From a bacterium (lineage in GTDB: Bacteria > Vulcanimicrobiota > Xenobia > Xenobiales > Xenobiaceae): a stretch of 49,439 nucleotides of DNA. The notes below the pieces were generated by a model, which was not told the DNA's origin, searched no databases, and saw nothing but the letters and a program-made list of their open reading frames with translations. Positions 1 to 8,818 of this stretch are shown here, piece by piece. A program made the translations under genes and the position numbers. The stretch is taken from NCBI GenBank assembly GCA_017458675.1, contig JAFTAM010000063.1, forward strand, positions 1-49,439. The letters run 5' to 3'. The stretch's first letter is position 1. Each line of letters begins with the position of its first letter.

Positions 1-47
1 GCTGATTTACCCTTGGATAAGTTACCGCAGACTATTACCCGCTCCAC
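1..47 (-). CDS. Possible start of a downstream gene, cut by window edge
   Basis: Reading the minus strand past the stop of the rRNA methyltransferase, one frame stays open to the window edge. A GTG at 47-45 would begin MERVIVCGNLSKGKSA. The hydrophobic strand followed by a Gly/Lys-rich turn resembles the start of a nucleotide-binding domain, but only 15 codons are visible and I see no convincing ribosome binding site. The frame is also open further upstream, overlapping the preceding gene. This is a weak call based only on an open frame. Confidence 0.2.
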   Translation of the reverse strand, partial: MERVIVCGNLSKGKS

Positions 48-100
48 CCGCTCGAAACTATCGGGAGCCGAAAAGTACCTGAAATCAAGGGCTTTCGCGG

Positions 101-1546
101 CTATTTGCCGTCGACCCTTGACATCAATACTACGGTCTCGACATGATAGGTCTGGGGGAACATATCGATAGGCTGTACCTTCAGAACCTTATAGCCTTTT
201 TCGGACATGATGCCTAAATCGCGGGCCAGAGTCGAAGGGTTGCAGGAGACGTAAACCACCTTGGGTATGCGCATGCGGGCGATTGTATCTAAAACAACTG
301 AATCACAGCCTTTGCGGGGCGGATCGAGAATGGCGCTGTCAAAGCCGCGGCTTCGGGAGAAGAGAGAGCCGCGTCCGCCCAAATTGGGAAGGACCTTTTC
401 CACGGTGCCGTCAATAAAGCTGGTATTGGCCAGGCGGTTGAGATCGGAATTGACCACCGCGTCTTCAATAGCGGGCTGACACTCGTCAATGCCGACTACC
501 CTTTTGACCTTCTTGGCCATGTAGAGAGCCAGCGAACCTACTCCGCAGTAGGCGTCGAGCACCACGTCGCGGGGGCCGGGCTTCAGGAATTCGTCCAGAC
601 AGGAATAAATGGCCTCCAGGCCTTCAATATTGACCTGGAAGAAGGAGTTGGCGGAAATATTGAACTTGAGATCGGCCACTTCTTCAATGATATGATCTTT
701 GCCCCAAAGCAGAGAGTTGCGCGAGCTCAGAATGACGTTGGTGCGGTGAGGATTGAGGTTAAGGACCACGCCGCACAGCGAAGGCACGCGCTTGCGCACC
801 AAATCGACAAATTCACGCACCTGGGGAAGGCGCGGCTGAGAAGAGACTATGACCAGAAGCGTCTCGCCGGTGCGCATGGCGGAACGGGCTACCAGATAGC
901 GGATTGCGCCGGTACCGTCCTCAGGGTTGTAAATGGGCCACTGCAGACGCTCCAGGGCGTCGCGGGCCGCGGCAATGACGGCATTGTTGGGATGGCTCTG
1001 GATAGCGCAGTTTTCCACCTTGACGACCGAATGAGTGCCCTGAGCATAGTAGCCTGCGTAGGGATGAACCAGCTGACGGGTCTCCCCTTCTACTCCCACA
1101 GCATCCAAAGTGCGGCGCAGATAAAGCTTGGCCGCTACTACCATCTGAACCTTAGAGCGGTAGTTCCAGGGATTCTTCATGCGCCGGCAGGGACTGACCT
1201 TCACCGAATCCAGACCGGCGATGCGCTGGAGAGCGTCCTCCACCATCTTGGTTTTAAACTGGAGCTGAGAATCGTAATCTATATGCTGCAGATGACAGCC
1301 GCCGCATTTGTTGTAGACGCTGCATTTAGGACGGGTACGGCGGGCTGAGGGCTTGACGCCCCTGACGATGCGGGCCCTGCCGTAGTTCTTTTTCATCTCG
1401 GTAATCTGGACTTCCACTTCGTCGCCGGGAGCGCCGCCGGGAACAAACAGGACAAAATTCCCTACTCTGCCGACGGCCTCGCCGCCGACCGCAAAATCGT
1501 GAATAGTTAAGTTGACTAGATCGCCAACAGCTAAAGAATCAGCCAT
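101..1546 (-). CDS. rlmD: 23S rRNA (uracil-5-)-methyltransferase, TrmA/RlmD family
   Basis: Predicted SAM-dependent enzyme that methylates C5 of a uridine, most likely m5U in 23S rRNA. Residues 3-60 form a TRAM RNA-binding domain. Cys75, Cys81, Cys84 and Cys180 fit the four ligands of the 4Fe-4S cluster of this family. SANSFFQVN (298-306), the SAM-binding DAYCGVG (331-337), DPPRKG (408-413) and the nucleophile loop YVSCNPSTLARD (432-443, catalytic Cys435) are all present. The length, 481 aa, is normal. The family includes RlmD, RlmC, RlmCD and TrmA; the cluster and TRAM domain favour an rRNA target, but the exact uridine cannot be read from sequence. An antisense open frame across its middle is a shadow. 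Confidence 0.9.
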   Translation of the reverse strand: MADSLAVGDLVNLTIHDFAVGGEAVGRVGNFVLFVPGGAPGDEVEVQITEMKKNYGRARIVRGVKPSARRTRPKCSVYNKCGGCHLQHIDYDSQLQFKTKMVEDALQRIAGLDSVKVSPCRRMKNPWNYRSKVQMVVAAKLYLRRTLDAVGVEGETRQLVHPYAGYYAQGTHSVVKVENCAIQSHPNNAVIAAARDALERLQWPIYNPEDGTGAIRYLVARSAMRTGETLLVIVSSQPRLPQVREFVDLVRKRVPSLCGVVLNLNPHRTNVILSSRNSLLWGKDHIIEEVADLKFNISANSFFQVNIEGLEAIYSCLDEFLKPGPRDVVLDAYCGVGSLALYMAKKVKRVVGIDECQPAIEDAVVNSDLNRLANTSFIDGTVEKVLPNLGGRGSLFSRSRGFDSAILDPPRKGCDSVVLDTIARMRIPKVVYVSCNPSTLARDLGIMSEKGYKVLKVQPIDMFPQTYHVETVVLMSRVDGK

Positions 1547-1718
1547 AGATTAAAATACCAGCATTAAAAAACTCAGAAGAGCAGGGCTCAGGACAGCGGA
1601 GAAGCGGCCATGAAGAAGTACCCGCGCCATAAAAAGCAGGAAATCCTTACAAACAAAGAAATACCTGTATTTGTCTTTCAATTAGATTAACAAATTTCCT
1701 ACTTAAAGGAATAAGGTC

Positions 1719-1934
1719 TTGAAAAATCACGCTTTAGCCGCTCAGCTGCAATCGGCCCAATCCTATCTTTCAGAGGCCCTGGAAGTCCTGGAAAGCCTCA
1801 ATGAGACGCTTCAGGAACTTCATGACGAAGGCCGGGATTCGGATTTTGCCTCCGGAACGCTCTCTCAGACGGAAAGAGCCCAAACCTTAACAGCTTCCGC
1901 TCTGTCCGCTCTGGACAGAGTCAGATTAAAGTAA
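1719..1934 (+). CDS. Small coiled-coil protein of unknown function
   Basis: 71 residues beginning with TTG, preceded by AAAGGAATAAGG at SD distance. The sequence is helical and rich in Ala, Leu, Ser and Glu. Heptad-like spacing of Leu runs over roughly residues 6-38 (for example EALEVLESLNETLQELHDE), suggesting a short coiled coil or helical hairpin. There is no signal peptide, membrane segment or Cys. It ends 27 bp before the next SD-led gene (tatA), so the two are probably co-transcribed. I do not recognise a family. The good SD, codon use like its neighbours and tight spacing support it as real. Confidence 0.55.
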   Translation: MKNHALAAQLQSAQSYLSEALEVLESLNETLQELHDEGRDSDFASGTLSQTERAQTLTASALSALDRVRLK

Positions 1935-1961
1935 TTCAGCGCCGCCCCGGAGGAAAATGAC

Positions 1962-2291
1962 ATGCCCTTCAATTTAGGTCCCGGAGAACTTTTTTTATTA
2001 GGCATAGCGGCTCTGCTGATCTTCGGCCCCAAAAAACTGCCGGAAATAGGACGTTCTTTAGGCGAGGCCCTGGGCTCTCTTAAAAAAGCCTACAACAGCG
2101 CCTCCACTCTGGAGAGCGGCAAAGCCTCTGACAGCGCCGTAAAAAGCGAAGCCGCCCCTCCGCCTCCGGCCGCTCCCGCTTCCGTCCCAACATTAAGCGA
2201 AAGCGCCGCTGCCGCCGCGGCCGCTCCCGCTGCCTCCGCCGCAGAACAGCCGGCCGCTGTTTCCAAGGAAGCCGAAAGCGAAAAAGCCTAG
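1962..2291 (+). CDS. tatA: Sec-independent translocase protein, TatA/TatB family
   Basis: Membrane component of the twin-arginine pathway, which moves folded proteins across the cytoplasmic membrane. The N-terminus has a short hydrophobic helix (about residues 5-21, GELFLLGIAALLIFGPKKLP) with the hallmark FGPKKLPEIGR at the membrane interface. The amphipathic helix GRSLGEALGSLKKAYNSA follows. The tail from about residue 55 is low-complexity Ala/Pro/Ser/Glu and is probably disordered. GGAGG lies 8 nt upstream of the ATG. TatA and TatB cannot be separated confidently by length here; no TatC is in the window. Confidence 0.9.
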   Translation: MPFNLGPGELFLLGIAALLIFGPKKLPEIGRSLGEALGSLKKAYNSASTLESGKASDSAVKSEAAPPPPAAPASVPTLSESAAAAAAAPAASAAEQPAAVSKEAESEKA

Positions 2292-2451
2292 GTCTGTCCG
2301 TACTGTCGGCAAGTTAAACAAATACAGGCTTTCAGCATACATGCTTAATAAAGATTTCTTTGACGCGTACGCGGAGATTCGAGTACAGCTTCGCGCGGAG
2401 CGGCTGCGAAAAAGAAAACCGACATAACGAAAACACGCAGAACATGCTTGA

Positions 2452-2558
2452 AAGATTTTTCGCTGCGCTCTCAATGACAAGCTATTAGTGTCGCCCCGGG
2501 CCTGTCGAAGGATCTTTATTGTAAAAAGCACAGCCTCTTCGCCGAAGACTCAGGACGG
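2452..2558. repeat. Dispersed palindromic repeat, one half and one degenerate full copy
   Basis: A half copy (CGCTGCGCTCTCAATGACA, near 2461-2479) is followed at 2488-2558 by a diverged full unit containing GTCGAAGGATCTTT and CTCTTCGCCGAAGACTCAG. It belongs to the same repeat family found in most gaps of this window. It accounts for most of the sequence between tatA and the convergent lipoprotein gene. Confidence 0.7.
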
Positions 2559-2642
2559 CGTTATTGCCGCAGCAACTCCGGACGTCGGCAGATCCTGCGC
2601 CCGCTCCCATGCAAAGGGCCTTCGCCCGGGGACGGGAGGGCA

Positions 2643-2686
2643 AAATAAAAGGTCCGCTTTCATGGCTGCGCATGAATAAGCGGACC
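2643..2686 (-). terminator. Rho-independent terminator of the lipoprotein gene
   Basis: The arms GGTCCGCTT (2651-2659) and AAGCGGACC (2678-2686), with an inner CATG pairing, form a long hairpin. On the minus strand it is followed by CCTTTTATTTT. It lies just beyond the stop of the minus-strand lipoprotein gene. Confidence 0.7.
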
Positions 2687-2704
2687 GAAACAAACGGCGG
2701 GAAA

Positions 2705-3253
2705 CTAACGCCTGCGGCGATGTCTTCTCCTGCGATTAGGCTGATTGTTGGAAGTGTAATCCTTCTTAGCCCTATACTGGCAAAGCGGAGGCAGATCCAA
2801 GGAACGGATCCTCCAGCCTGCCTGAGTCTTTTCAAACTCCCAGGTCCACAAGGCGGCGGTGGGATATTTGGAATCCTCCAGCGTTACAATAGCCGTATTG
2901 CCGGTTATCTGCTCGTTGACAGCCACTCTGGTAACGTAAACGCTCTTGGTGGAAGCCGAAGACATATAGCGCGTCAGTTCCTTTTCAAAGCGCTGATAAT
3001 TCAAATTGATTTTGGCGTCGACGCTCAGAAGGCCGTAAGCTTCCTTATACTTGCCGTTGCGGATGTTATTTAAAAAGCTCTTGGTCAGCTCTATAGGGTG
3101 ATTTTTTATGCTGGGAGCTTCGGCATAGACGCCTTCGTCGGCGCCGCTTGACTGCTCGGTAAAATCGACGCTGGAACAGGCGGAGGCATTAAGACATAGT
3201 AAAGCCGATACAGACCATAAAAGTATCCTTCTGCAACTTATATCTGCGGCCAT
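2705..3253 (-). CDS. Putative lipoprotein, DUF4878/NTF2-like, with poly-Arg C-terminus
   Basis: Predicted exported lipoprotein of 182 aa. I start it at the ATG giving MAADISCRR because GGAGTGAAC lies directly upstream; an upstream ATG has no such signal. The signal peptide (RRILLWSVSALLCLNASAC) ends in a lipobox, so Cys would be lipidated. The mature part reads like an NTF2-fold domain of the DUF4878 type: a helix with NNIRNGKYKEAYGLLS, then beta strands with VNEQITGNTAIVTLED and a final GWRIRSLDLPP. The last ten residues are almost all Arg (RRRRHRRRR), unusual for such proteins. Substrate and role are unknown. It has its own terminator downstream. Confidence 0.7.
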   Translation of the reverse strand: MAADISCRRILLWSVSALLCLNASACSSVDFTEQSSGADEGVYAEAPSIKNHPIELTKSFLNNIRNGKYKEAYGLLSVDAKINLNYQRFEKELTRYMSSASTKSVYVTRVAVNEQITGNTAIVTLEDSKYPTAALWTWEFEKTQAGWRIRSLDLPPLCQYRAKKDYTSNNQPNRRRRHRRRR

Positions 3254-3366
3254 GTTCACTCCCTGAAGCGCCGAATTCAATACGCTCCGGCGTCTGAAAT
3301 TACGATATTTCGGAAGTCTTTCGCCATAAAAGCCTTCCTGCCTTCTTTTGCCTCGCCTGTCCCGGC

Positions 3367-5031
3367 TTAACGCACCAGCTCTCCTCTGCTGATATAGGGA
3401 CCGGCTTCGACGATGCGGACGACGACCTCCTTGCCGATGCGCTCGGCGGCGGAGCTCACCTCAACCAGGTTTCCGCTGATAATGGCCAGAGCCGAACCCT
3501 CGCGCCCGCCGTTGTTTTCCAAAATAACCGTTCTGGCCTGCTGTCCGTTGGAAAGCAGAGGCTTGTTGCGCAGAATGGCGCTCTCGCCGCAGATGACGCT
3601 GAAACGCTCCGGATGGATGCTGTCCGAGGGCACAACTCTGATGGTAGCCTGGGTCTCTTCGGCGATCAGCTTAACTTCCTCGCTCTTTTTGCCGATAAAC
3701 TGATAGGCCGCTTCGGGAGAGAGAGTTACTATAGCCGCTTCCCGCCTGCAGGAAGTCATCTCCCGGAGCACATTGCGGCGGGCCCGCAGAGCCACCGATT
3801 TAGGCGAGAGCACCTTGCCGCGCCCATGGCAGATAGGACAAACGTCGCGCATTATTCCGTCCAGGTCCTTGCCCTCGCGCTTGCGGGTGATCTGCACCAA
3901 ACCGAGCTCGGTCATGCTGACCAGGTTGGTGCGGGTGCGATCCTTTTTCAGTTCCTCTCCCAGCACCTCCAGGACCTTGCGCTGGTCGTCGGAAGAATCC
4001 ATGTCGATAAAATCGACAATAATGATTCCGGCCATATCGCGCAGGCGGAGCTGTCGGCAAATCTCCTTGCAGGCTTCCAGGTTGGTCTTTAAAATCGTCT
4101 CTGCCAGGCTGTGGCGGCCGGTAAATTTGCCGGTATTGATATCAAGTACCCACAGAGCCTCGGTCCGGTCGATGATCAGATAGCCTCCGGAAGCCAGCCA
4201 GACCCGGCGGCTCAAAGCGTTGTCGATCTCCTGCTCAACTCCGTACATATCGAACAGAGGGCGGGCGTCCGTGTAAAGATGAATCTTGCTCAGCAGAGAG
4301 GGAGCGGTATGCTCCAGGCGGTCGTAAATGTTCTGATACTCGGCGCGGTTGTCGATGACCAGACGGTCTACCTCTTCGGTAAAGATATCGCGCAGAATCT
4401 TGTCGACTAAATCCAGCTCCTGATAAACCAGATAAGGCGCATGGCATTTTTCGGCCTTTTCCTGGACCTTGTGCCAGACCTTGAGCAGATACTCCAGATC
4501 TCTCTTAAGCTCGTCCTCGTCATGGCCTTCGGCGGCGGTGCGCACGATAATGCCCATGCCTTCCGGGCGCAGACCGTCGGCGATGCGGCGCAGACGCTCG
4601 CGCTCGCCGTCCTCGGGTATGCGGCGGGAAACGCCCACATACTGAGCCGAAGGCAGAAGCACCAGATAACGGCCCGGCAGCGTGATATAAGAAGTTATCC
4701 GCGCTCCCTTGGCGTCGATAGCCTCTTTGAGAACCTGCACCAGAGTCTCCTGGTTAACCTTAACGATATCGGCTATGGCCGGCTTAGTGAAATGGTCGCC
4801 CTCAGGCATTCCGGCGATAGCGTCGTTGGCGCATAAAAAAGCGTTGCGCTCCAGGCCGATATCGACAAAGGCCGCGTTCATGCCCGGAAGCACGTCCGCC
4901 ACTCTGCCCTTGAAGATGCTGCCTACCTGACGCTCCTCGCGGGCTATCAGTATTTCAACCGCCCGGCCGTCCTCAAGAACAATGGCCCGGCCTTCGCGTT
5001 CGTCTATAGAAATCAATATCTCTTTATACAT
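3367..5031 (-). CDS. rng: Ribonuclease G/E family endoribonuclease
   Basis: Endonuclease that initiates mRNA decay and matures rRNA. The start MYKEILISIDE is chosen because it matches the family start; an open extension of 38 codons upstream looks non-coding. An S1 RNA-binding domain covers about 38-120 (GSIFKGRVADVLPGMNAAFVD). The DNase I-like catalytic region has the two Mg-binding aspartates in VLDINTGKF (Asp297) and IIIVDFIDM (Asp340). The Zn-link cysteines are in CPICHGRGK (Cys398, Cys401). At 554 aa it has the catalytic half only, with no long RNase E degradosome scaffold. No clear SD precedes the ATG, and a 5' region of several hundred bases lies upstream. Confidence 0.92.
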   Translation of the reverse strand: MYKEILISIDEREGRAIVLEDGRAVEILIAREERQVGSIFKGRVADVLPGMNAAFVDIGLERNAFLCANDAIAGMPEGDHFTKPAIADIVKVNQETLVQVLKEAIDAKGARITSYITLPGRYLVLLPSAQYVGVSRRIPEDGERERLRRIADGLRPEGMGIIVRTAAEGHDEDELKRDLEYLLKVWHKVQEKAEKCHAPYLVYQELDLVDKILRDIFTEEVDRLVIDNRAEYQNIYDRLEHTAPSLLSKIHLYTDARPLFDMYGVEQEIDNALSRRVWLASGGYLIIDRTEALWVLDINTGKFTGRHSLAETILKTNLEACKEICRQLRLRDMAGIIIVDFIDMDSSDDQRKVLEVLGEELKKDRTRTNLVSMTELGLVQITRKREGKDLDGIMRDVCPICHGRGKVLSPKSVALRARRNVLREMTSCRREAAIVTLSPEAAYQFIGKKSEEVKLIAEETQATIRVVPSDSIHPERFSVICGESAILRNKPLLSNGQQARTVILENNGGREGSALAIISGNLVEVSSAAERIGKEVVVRIVEAGPYISRGELVR

Positions 5032-5652
5032 ATAATACTTAAAATTCCAAAAAAAAATAAAGCTTTTGAAGCGGAAAAACACACTGCCGAAGCTGCAGAT
5101 TCTGCTGCAGTCCCCCCGAACCGCCGAACTGCTCCGGCGCGGCAAAAAAAATAATACCCCCGACCTTACAAAGGCATTTTTCCGACCTCCAAAACGGCAA
5201 AAAAAACAGCCGCTACTAACACTCTTAAAAATTCCGCTTTCAATTATATGTAAAACCGCTTTTTCCTGCCTCGGCCAGAAGCAAACTTTCGCGCCGTTAC
5301 GGCGATATGCCGCGGCGAGGCCGCCGGTCCCGCCGCCTGCCGTCCGCGCCGAAAAACTCTGCGTGAGAGCGCCGCAATCCGCTCAATGTATAAAAAAATG
5401 CCAAAAGTTGCGGAAGCTGAAACTTGATATAAAGCCAGTTTACTGCTATTATAGCAAAGCAAAAAAAGCGAGATCCGCCTCAGCGGCATTCCGCCGGAAA
5501 GATACTGACCCGCAGCGCCGCAGAACAGGACTCTCCTGCTCATGCGCAGACCGCGTTCTTTTGCATACACAAAAGACATGCGAGTTTCAGCGGCTGCTCC
5601 GGCAGATAAATTCGAAAGTTTAAATTTAAATTACTATTAGGCAGGCTTTATA
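5032..5652. other. Divergent intergenic region between rng and ffh
   Basis: This 620-bp gap contains no credible gene. It holds A-rich runs near rng, a CTGCAG-N6-CTGCAG hairpin near 5093-5110, and GC-rich palindromic stretches around 5290-5370. A good sigma70-type promoter faces ffh at 5424-5452. The part near rng would be its long untranslated leader. RNase E leaders in other bacteria are autoregulatory, but I have no direct sign of that here. Confidence 0.5.
5424..5452 (+). promoter_or_regulatory. Sigma70-type promoter for ffh
   Basis: TTGATA (5424-5429) and TATTAT (5447-5452) are separated by exactly 17 bp. Transcription would start about 200 nt upstream of ffh. Confidence 0.65.
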
Positions 5653-7017
5653 ATGTTTGAGTCATTATCAGAACGATTGAACGCGGTTTTCAAGAAGCTC
5701 AGCAGCCGCGGCAAATTAACCGAAGAGGATGTAAACGAAGCTTTGCGCGAGGTGCGCAGAGCCCTTCTGGAAGCAGATGTAAGCCTGCAGGTAGTCAAAG
5801 AATTTATTAAAGACATACGCGAGCGCACCGTCGGCGAAGAGCTTTTCAAAAGCATGACCCCCGGTCAGCAGGTCATCAAGCACGTCCACGACGCTCTTGT
5901 CGAACTCATGGGCGGCGAAACCGCAGGTTTAAAGTACTCTGCGAAATCGCCCACCGTCTTTCTGGTCTGCGGTCTCAACGGCGCCGGCAAAACTACCAGC
6001 GCGGTCAAACTGGCCAACTACGTAAAGAGCAGCGGCCATCAGCCCCTCTTGGCGGCCACCGACGTATACCGCCCCGCCGCCGTGCAGCAGCTGGAAATTT
6101 TAGCCAAGCAGATAGGCGTGCCCGTCTTTAAAATCGAAGGCTGCCAGGACCCGGTCGAGCTCAGCGCCAAAGCCGCCGAAGAAGCTAAAAATACCGGCAA
6201 AGACGTACTTATCGTCGATACAGCCGGACGCCTGAATATAGACAGCGAGCTCATGGAAGAGCTTAAAAAGCAGCGCGAAGCTCTCCAGCCCGAGGAGATC
6301 CTGCTGGTGGTCGACGCCATGACCGGCCAGGACGCCGTCAACGTAGCCAGAGACTTCAACGAAGCCGTAGGCATTACCGGCGTCATCATGACCAAGCTCG
6401 ACGGCGACGCCCGAGGCGGTTCCGCTCTTTCGGTGCGCAAAGCGACCGGCGCTCCCCTGAAGTTCGTGGGCGTCAGCGAAAAGATTACCGGTTTCGAGCC
6501 CTTCCATCCCGACCGCATGGCCGGACGCATTTTAGGCATGGGCGACGTCCTGAGCTTAATCGAAAAGGCAGAGCAGAACATCGACGAGGAAAAGGCCGCC
6601 GAGCTGCAGGAGAAGATCCAGCAAAACAAATTCGACTTAAACGACCTTTTGGATCAGATTCAGCAGATCAGACGTCTGGGTCCTCTGCAGGAAATTCTGA
6701 AGATGCTCCCCGGCAACTTAGGCAATCTCATGAAGGAAATGCCGGTCGGCGACGCCCAGGTCAAACACATTGAATCAATCATCATGTCCATGACCAAGGA
6801 GGAGAGGCGCAACCCCGATATTCTGAACGCTTCGCGCCGCCGCCGCATCGCCAAAGGCTCGGGCAGCGAGGTTTCCGAGGTCAACGCCCTGATGAAGCAG
6901 TACGGCGAGCTCCGCAAGTTCATGAAGGGCTTGGGAACCATGACCAAGACCAAGCACGGACGGCGCATGCTCCCCAACAAGCTGCCCTTCAAGCTGCCCT
7001 TCAAGTTCCCGTTCTGA
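5653..7017 (+). CDS. ffh: Signal recognition particle protein Ffh (SRP54)
   Basis: GTPase subunit of the signal recognition particle; binds signal sequences and SRP RNA and hands ribosomes to FtsY. The N domain begins MFESLSERLNAVFKKL. The G domain has the P-loop GLNGAGKTT (107-115), DTAGR (189-193) and TKLDGDARGG (from 247). The methionine-rich M domain from about 320 includes RRNPDILNASRRRRIAKGSG, the SRP RNA-binding helix. Length is 454 aa, as expected. The extreme C-terminus is a short repeat KLPFKLPFKFPF, unusual for Ffh. It opens the conserved cluster with rpsP, khpA, rimM, trmD and rplS. The SD is weak. Confidence 0.97.
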   Translation: MFESLSERLNAVFKKLSSRGKLTEEDVNEALREVRRALLEADVSLQVVKEFIKDIRERTVGEELFKSMTPGQQVIKHVHDALVELMGGETAGLKYSAKSPTVFLVCGLNGAGKTTSAVKLANYVKSSGHQPLLAATDVYRPAAVQQLEILAKQIGVPVFKIEGCQDPVELSAKAAEEAKNTGKDVLIVDTAGRLNIDSELMEELKKQREALQPEEILLVVDAMTGQDAVNVARDFNEAVGITGVIMTKLDGDARGGSALSVRKATGAPLKFVGVSEKITGFEPFHPDRMAGRILGMGDVLSLIEKAEQNIDEEKAAELQEKIQQNKFDLNDLLDQIQQIRRLGPLQEILKMLPGNLGNLMKEMPVGDAQVKHIESIIMSMTKEERRNPDILNASRRRRIAKGSGSEVSEVNALMKQYGELRKFMKGLGTMTKTKHGRRMLPNKLPFKLPFKFPF

Positions 7018-7078
7018 GCCGAACGGCGCTCCGAAACGTTCGGTTCGGCAAGTCTTTGGCTCCGCCGGGAGCCAAAGA
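7018..7078 (+). terminator. Two consecutive hairpins directly after ffh
   Basis: GCCGAAC (7018-7024) pairs with GTTCGGC (7043-7049). A second, perfect 12-bp stem GTCTTTGGCTCC (7052-7063)/GGAGCCAAAGAC (7067-7078) has a 3-nt loop. No U-tract follows, so this may be a 3'-end stabilising structure rather than an intrinsic terminator. Confidence 0.5.
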
Positions 7079-7096
7079 CGAAAGCCTGAGCGGCTG

Positions 7097-7271
7097 ACGC
7101 TGTCATCCCGAGCGGCCCAACGCTTTCATCCTGAGCGTCAGCTCTGTCATCCTTAGTCAAAGGGCAAAGGATCTTTACAGCTTCAGAATACAGATTCTTC
7201 GCTGCGCTCAGAATGACAAATTCTATGTCATCCCGAGCCTCCGAGCTGTTATCCTTCACTTAGAATGACAG
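7097..7271. repeat. Dispersed palindromic repeat cluster
   Basis: A full unit (7146-7218) has the arms GTCATCCTTAGTC...GGCAAAGGATCTTT and GATTCTTCGCTGCGCTCAGA. Degenerate half units sit on both sides (TCATCCCGAGCGG near 7102, GTCATCCCGAGCCTCC near 7228, CACTTAGAATGACA near 7258). They fill most of the ffh-rpsP gap. Confidence 0.75.
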
Positions 7272-7375
7272 AATTAAGTTCACAGCAGCAACTCTGAAGC
7301 CGCAATTTGAACGGCGGCGGGTCGCTTTTCGGCAAAGCGGTTCAAAAGAAAAATTTTATTTTCTGATTTTTTATC

Positions 7376-7404
7376 TTGTCTTTGAATCTAATCTATGGTA
7401 TGCT
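7376..7404 (+). promoter_or_regulatory. Promoter for rpsP operon
   Basis: TTGTCT (7376-7381) and TATGCT (7399-7404) have a 17-bp spacer in an AT-rich stretch about 160 bp upstream of rpsP. A leader of about 155 nt would precede the AGGAGG of rpsP. Confidence 0.45.
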
Positions 7405-7567
7405 AATAATTCAGTTGGATACTTTATAAGGATGAGATCCGTTCATTGCTCTCCCAATATTTAAGTGTCTTGCGCAAAAGCCATACATTTTATACGTATG
7501 CTTTGCATAACATAATTCTCGTATAAATTGCAAATAGCAGAAAAGTACCACAGGAGGCGCCACATCA

Positions 7568-7891
7568 ATGGTTCGCATTAGACTTCGCAGAGTAGGACGC
7601 AAAAAGCAGGCCAGCTACCGCATCGTAGCCGCTGACGCCAGATCTCCCCGCGACGGTCGTTTCATCGAAATTCTCGGTCACTACAATCCCCGCACCGAGC
7701 CCGCTACCGTAGTCATGAAGGAAGATAGAGTAATGGATTGGCTCAGCAAAGGCGCTCAGCCCACCGAATCCGTCCTCAATCTTTTTGTCAGCAAGGGCTT
7801 ATATAAGAAGTTCTACGGCAAGGATTACGAGTATCCCGCCGTTCCCGCCAAGGCTGAAGCCAAGGCCGAAAACGAAGAAAAAGAGGCTTAA
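7568..7891 (+). CDS. rpsP: 30S ribosomal protein S16
   Basis: Small-subunit protein needed for 30S assembly. The family start [23 protein letters not shown] and the motif [20 protein letters not shown] are intact. Strong AGGAGG lies about 11 nt upstream of the ATG. At 107 aa it has a short acidic Ala/Glu/Lys tail ([14 protein letters not shown]) beyond the core fold, which is common in this family. First gene of the rpsP-khpA-rimM-trmD-rplS order. Confidence 0.97.
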   Translation: MVRIRLRRVGRKKQASYRIVAADARSPRDGRFIEILGHYNPRTEPATVVMKEDRVMDWLSKGAQPTESVLNLFVSKGLYKKFYGKDYEYPAVPAKAEAKAENEEKEA

Positions 7892-7946
7892 TCCGCCCTC
7901 TTCCGGTTCATCGCTGTATCCGAATTTGAGTTAAGGAGAGCCGCCC

Positions 7947-8174
7947 ATGAAAGGCTTGCTGGAATTTCTGGCCCGCCAGCTCGTGGATCATCCTGACCAG
8001 GTTAAAGTAAGAGAATTAGAGGGCGAACGCTCTATCATTCTCGAACTGCAAGTTGCCCCGGAGGATATGGGCAAAGTGATAGGCCGTCAGGGTAAGACAG
8101 CCCAAGCGATACGAACGCTTGTCAAAGCAGCCGGTCTTCGTGAAGGCAAACGGGTTATGGTGGAAATAATCTGA
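7947..8174 (+). CDS. khpA: KH domain RNA-binding protein KhpA
   Basis: Small RNA chaperone of the KhpA (YlqC) family. 75 residues with one KH domain; the GxxG loop is IGRQGKTAQAIR (about 49-60). AAGGAG lies 8 nt upstream of the ATG. Its place between rpsP and rimM is the standard one in many phyla. KhpA usually partners KhpB/Jag, which is not in this window. Confidence 0.93.
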   Translation: MKGLLEFLARQLVDHPDQVKVRELEGERSIILELQVAPEDMGKVIGRQGKTAQAIRTLVKAAGLREGKRVMVEII

Positions 8175-8184
8175 TTTTTATATA

Positions 8185-8219
8185 AACCGGTACTTTTAAA
8201 AAAAGCGCCGGTTTTTTTT
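8185..8219 (+). terminator. Rho-independent terminator after khpA
   Basis: The stem AACCGG (8185-8190)/CCGGTT (8207-8212), with additional A/T pairing in the loop, is followed by a run of eight or nine T. It would limit read-through from rpsP-khpA into rimM. Confidence 0.7.
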
Positions 8220-8293
8220 ATAGGCTGCCGCCGCTTCGCAGCATAACGCCGCCCCAACCGATATTTAAGGCTGAAAAGCCCCCGCTGAAAGAT

Positions 8294-8815
8294 ATGGATA
8301 AAAACACTGAGGATTTAATTGCTATCGCCGTCGTCGCCACCTCCTTCGGAGTGCGCGGCGAAATCAGGGCCCATATAACCACCGATTTTCCGGAGCGCTT
8401 CAAAAAAACCGAGGAGGTCTGGCTGGTATCGCCCTTAAAGCAGACCCAAAAATTCCGGCTGCAGAGCGCCCGCTTCCATAAAGGCGGCGTCCTGCTCAAG
8501 CTAGAGGGCATCGACTCGCCCGAAGCGGCGGCCCCCTACCGAAACTGGAAGGTATGTATTCCCGAAAGCGAGCTCATGCCGCTTGAAGACGGCGAATACT
8601 GGCATTTCCAGCTCATCGGCCTGCCGGTAAAAAACGCCCGCGGAGAAGTGTTGGGAACCCTGAGAGAGATCATGCCCTTCCCCGGCTGCGATCAGTACAT
8701 AATTAAAAATGAAAACGGCAGGGAGCTGACCGTGCCCGCTCACGAGATGTTTGTCAAAGAGATAAACCTGAAAGAGGGCTATATTGCCGTCGATCTGCCC
8801 GAAGAAGAGGGCTGA
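8294..8815 (+). CDS. rimM: Ribosome maturation factor RimM
   Basis: 16S rRNA processing factor that binds S19 during 30S head assembly. The N-terminal RimM domain (IAVVATSFGVRGEIRAHITTDFP, about 9-31) is followed by a PRC-barrel (EYWHFQLIGLPVKNARGEVLGTL, from about 98). 173 aa is the family length. The SD is modest. It is followed after only 3 nt by trmD, indicating translational coupling. Confidence 0.95.
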   Translation: MDKNTEDLIAIAVVATSFGVRGEIRAHITTDFPERFKKTEEVWLVSPLKQTQKFRLQSARFHKGGVLLKLEGIDSPEAAAPYRNWKVCIPESELMPLEDGEYWHFQLIGLPVKNARGEVLGTLREIMPFPGCDQYIIKNENGRELTVPAHEMFVKEINLKEGYIAVDLPEEEG

Positions 8816-8818
8816 GCC

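Noticed and set aside
692..1348. 218-codon open frame antisense to the rRNA methyltransferase gene
   Set aside because: It lies fully inside a strongly conserved gene on the other strand, and its sequence has no family resemblance or SD.
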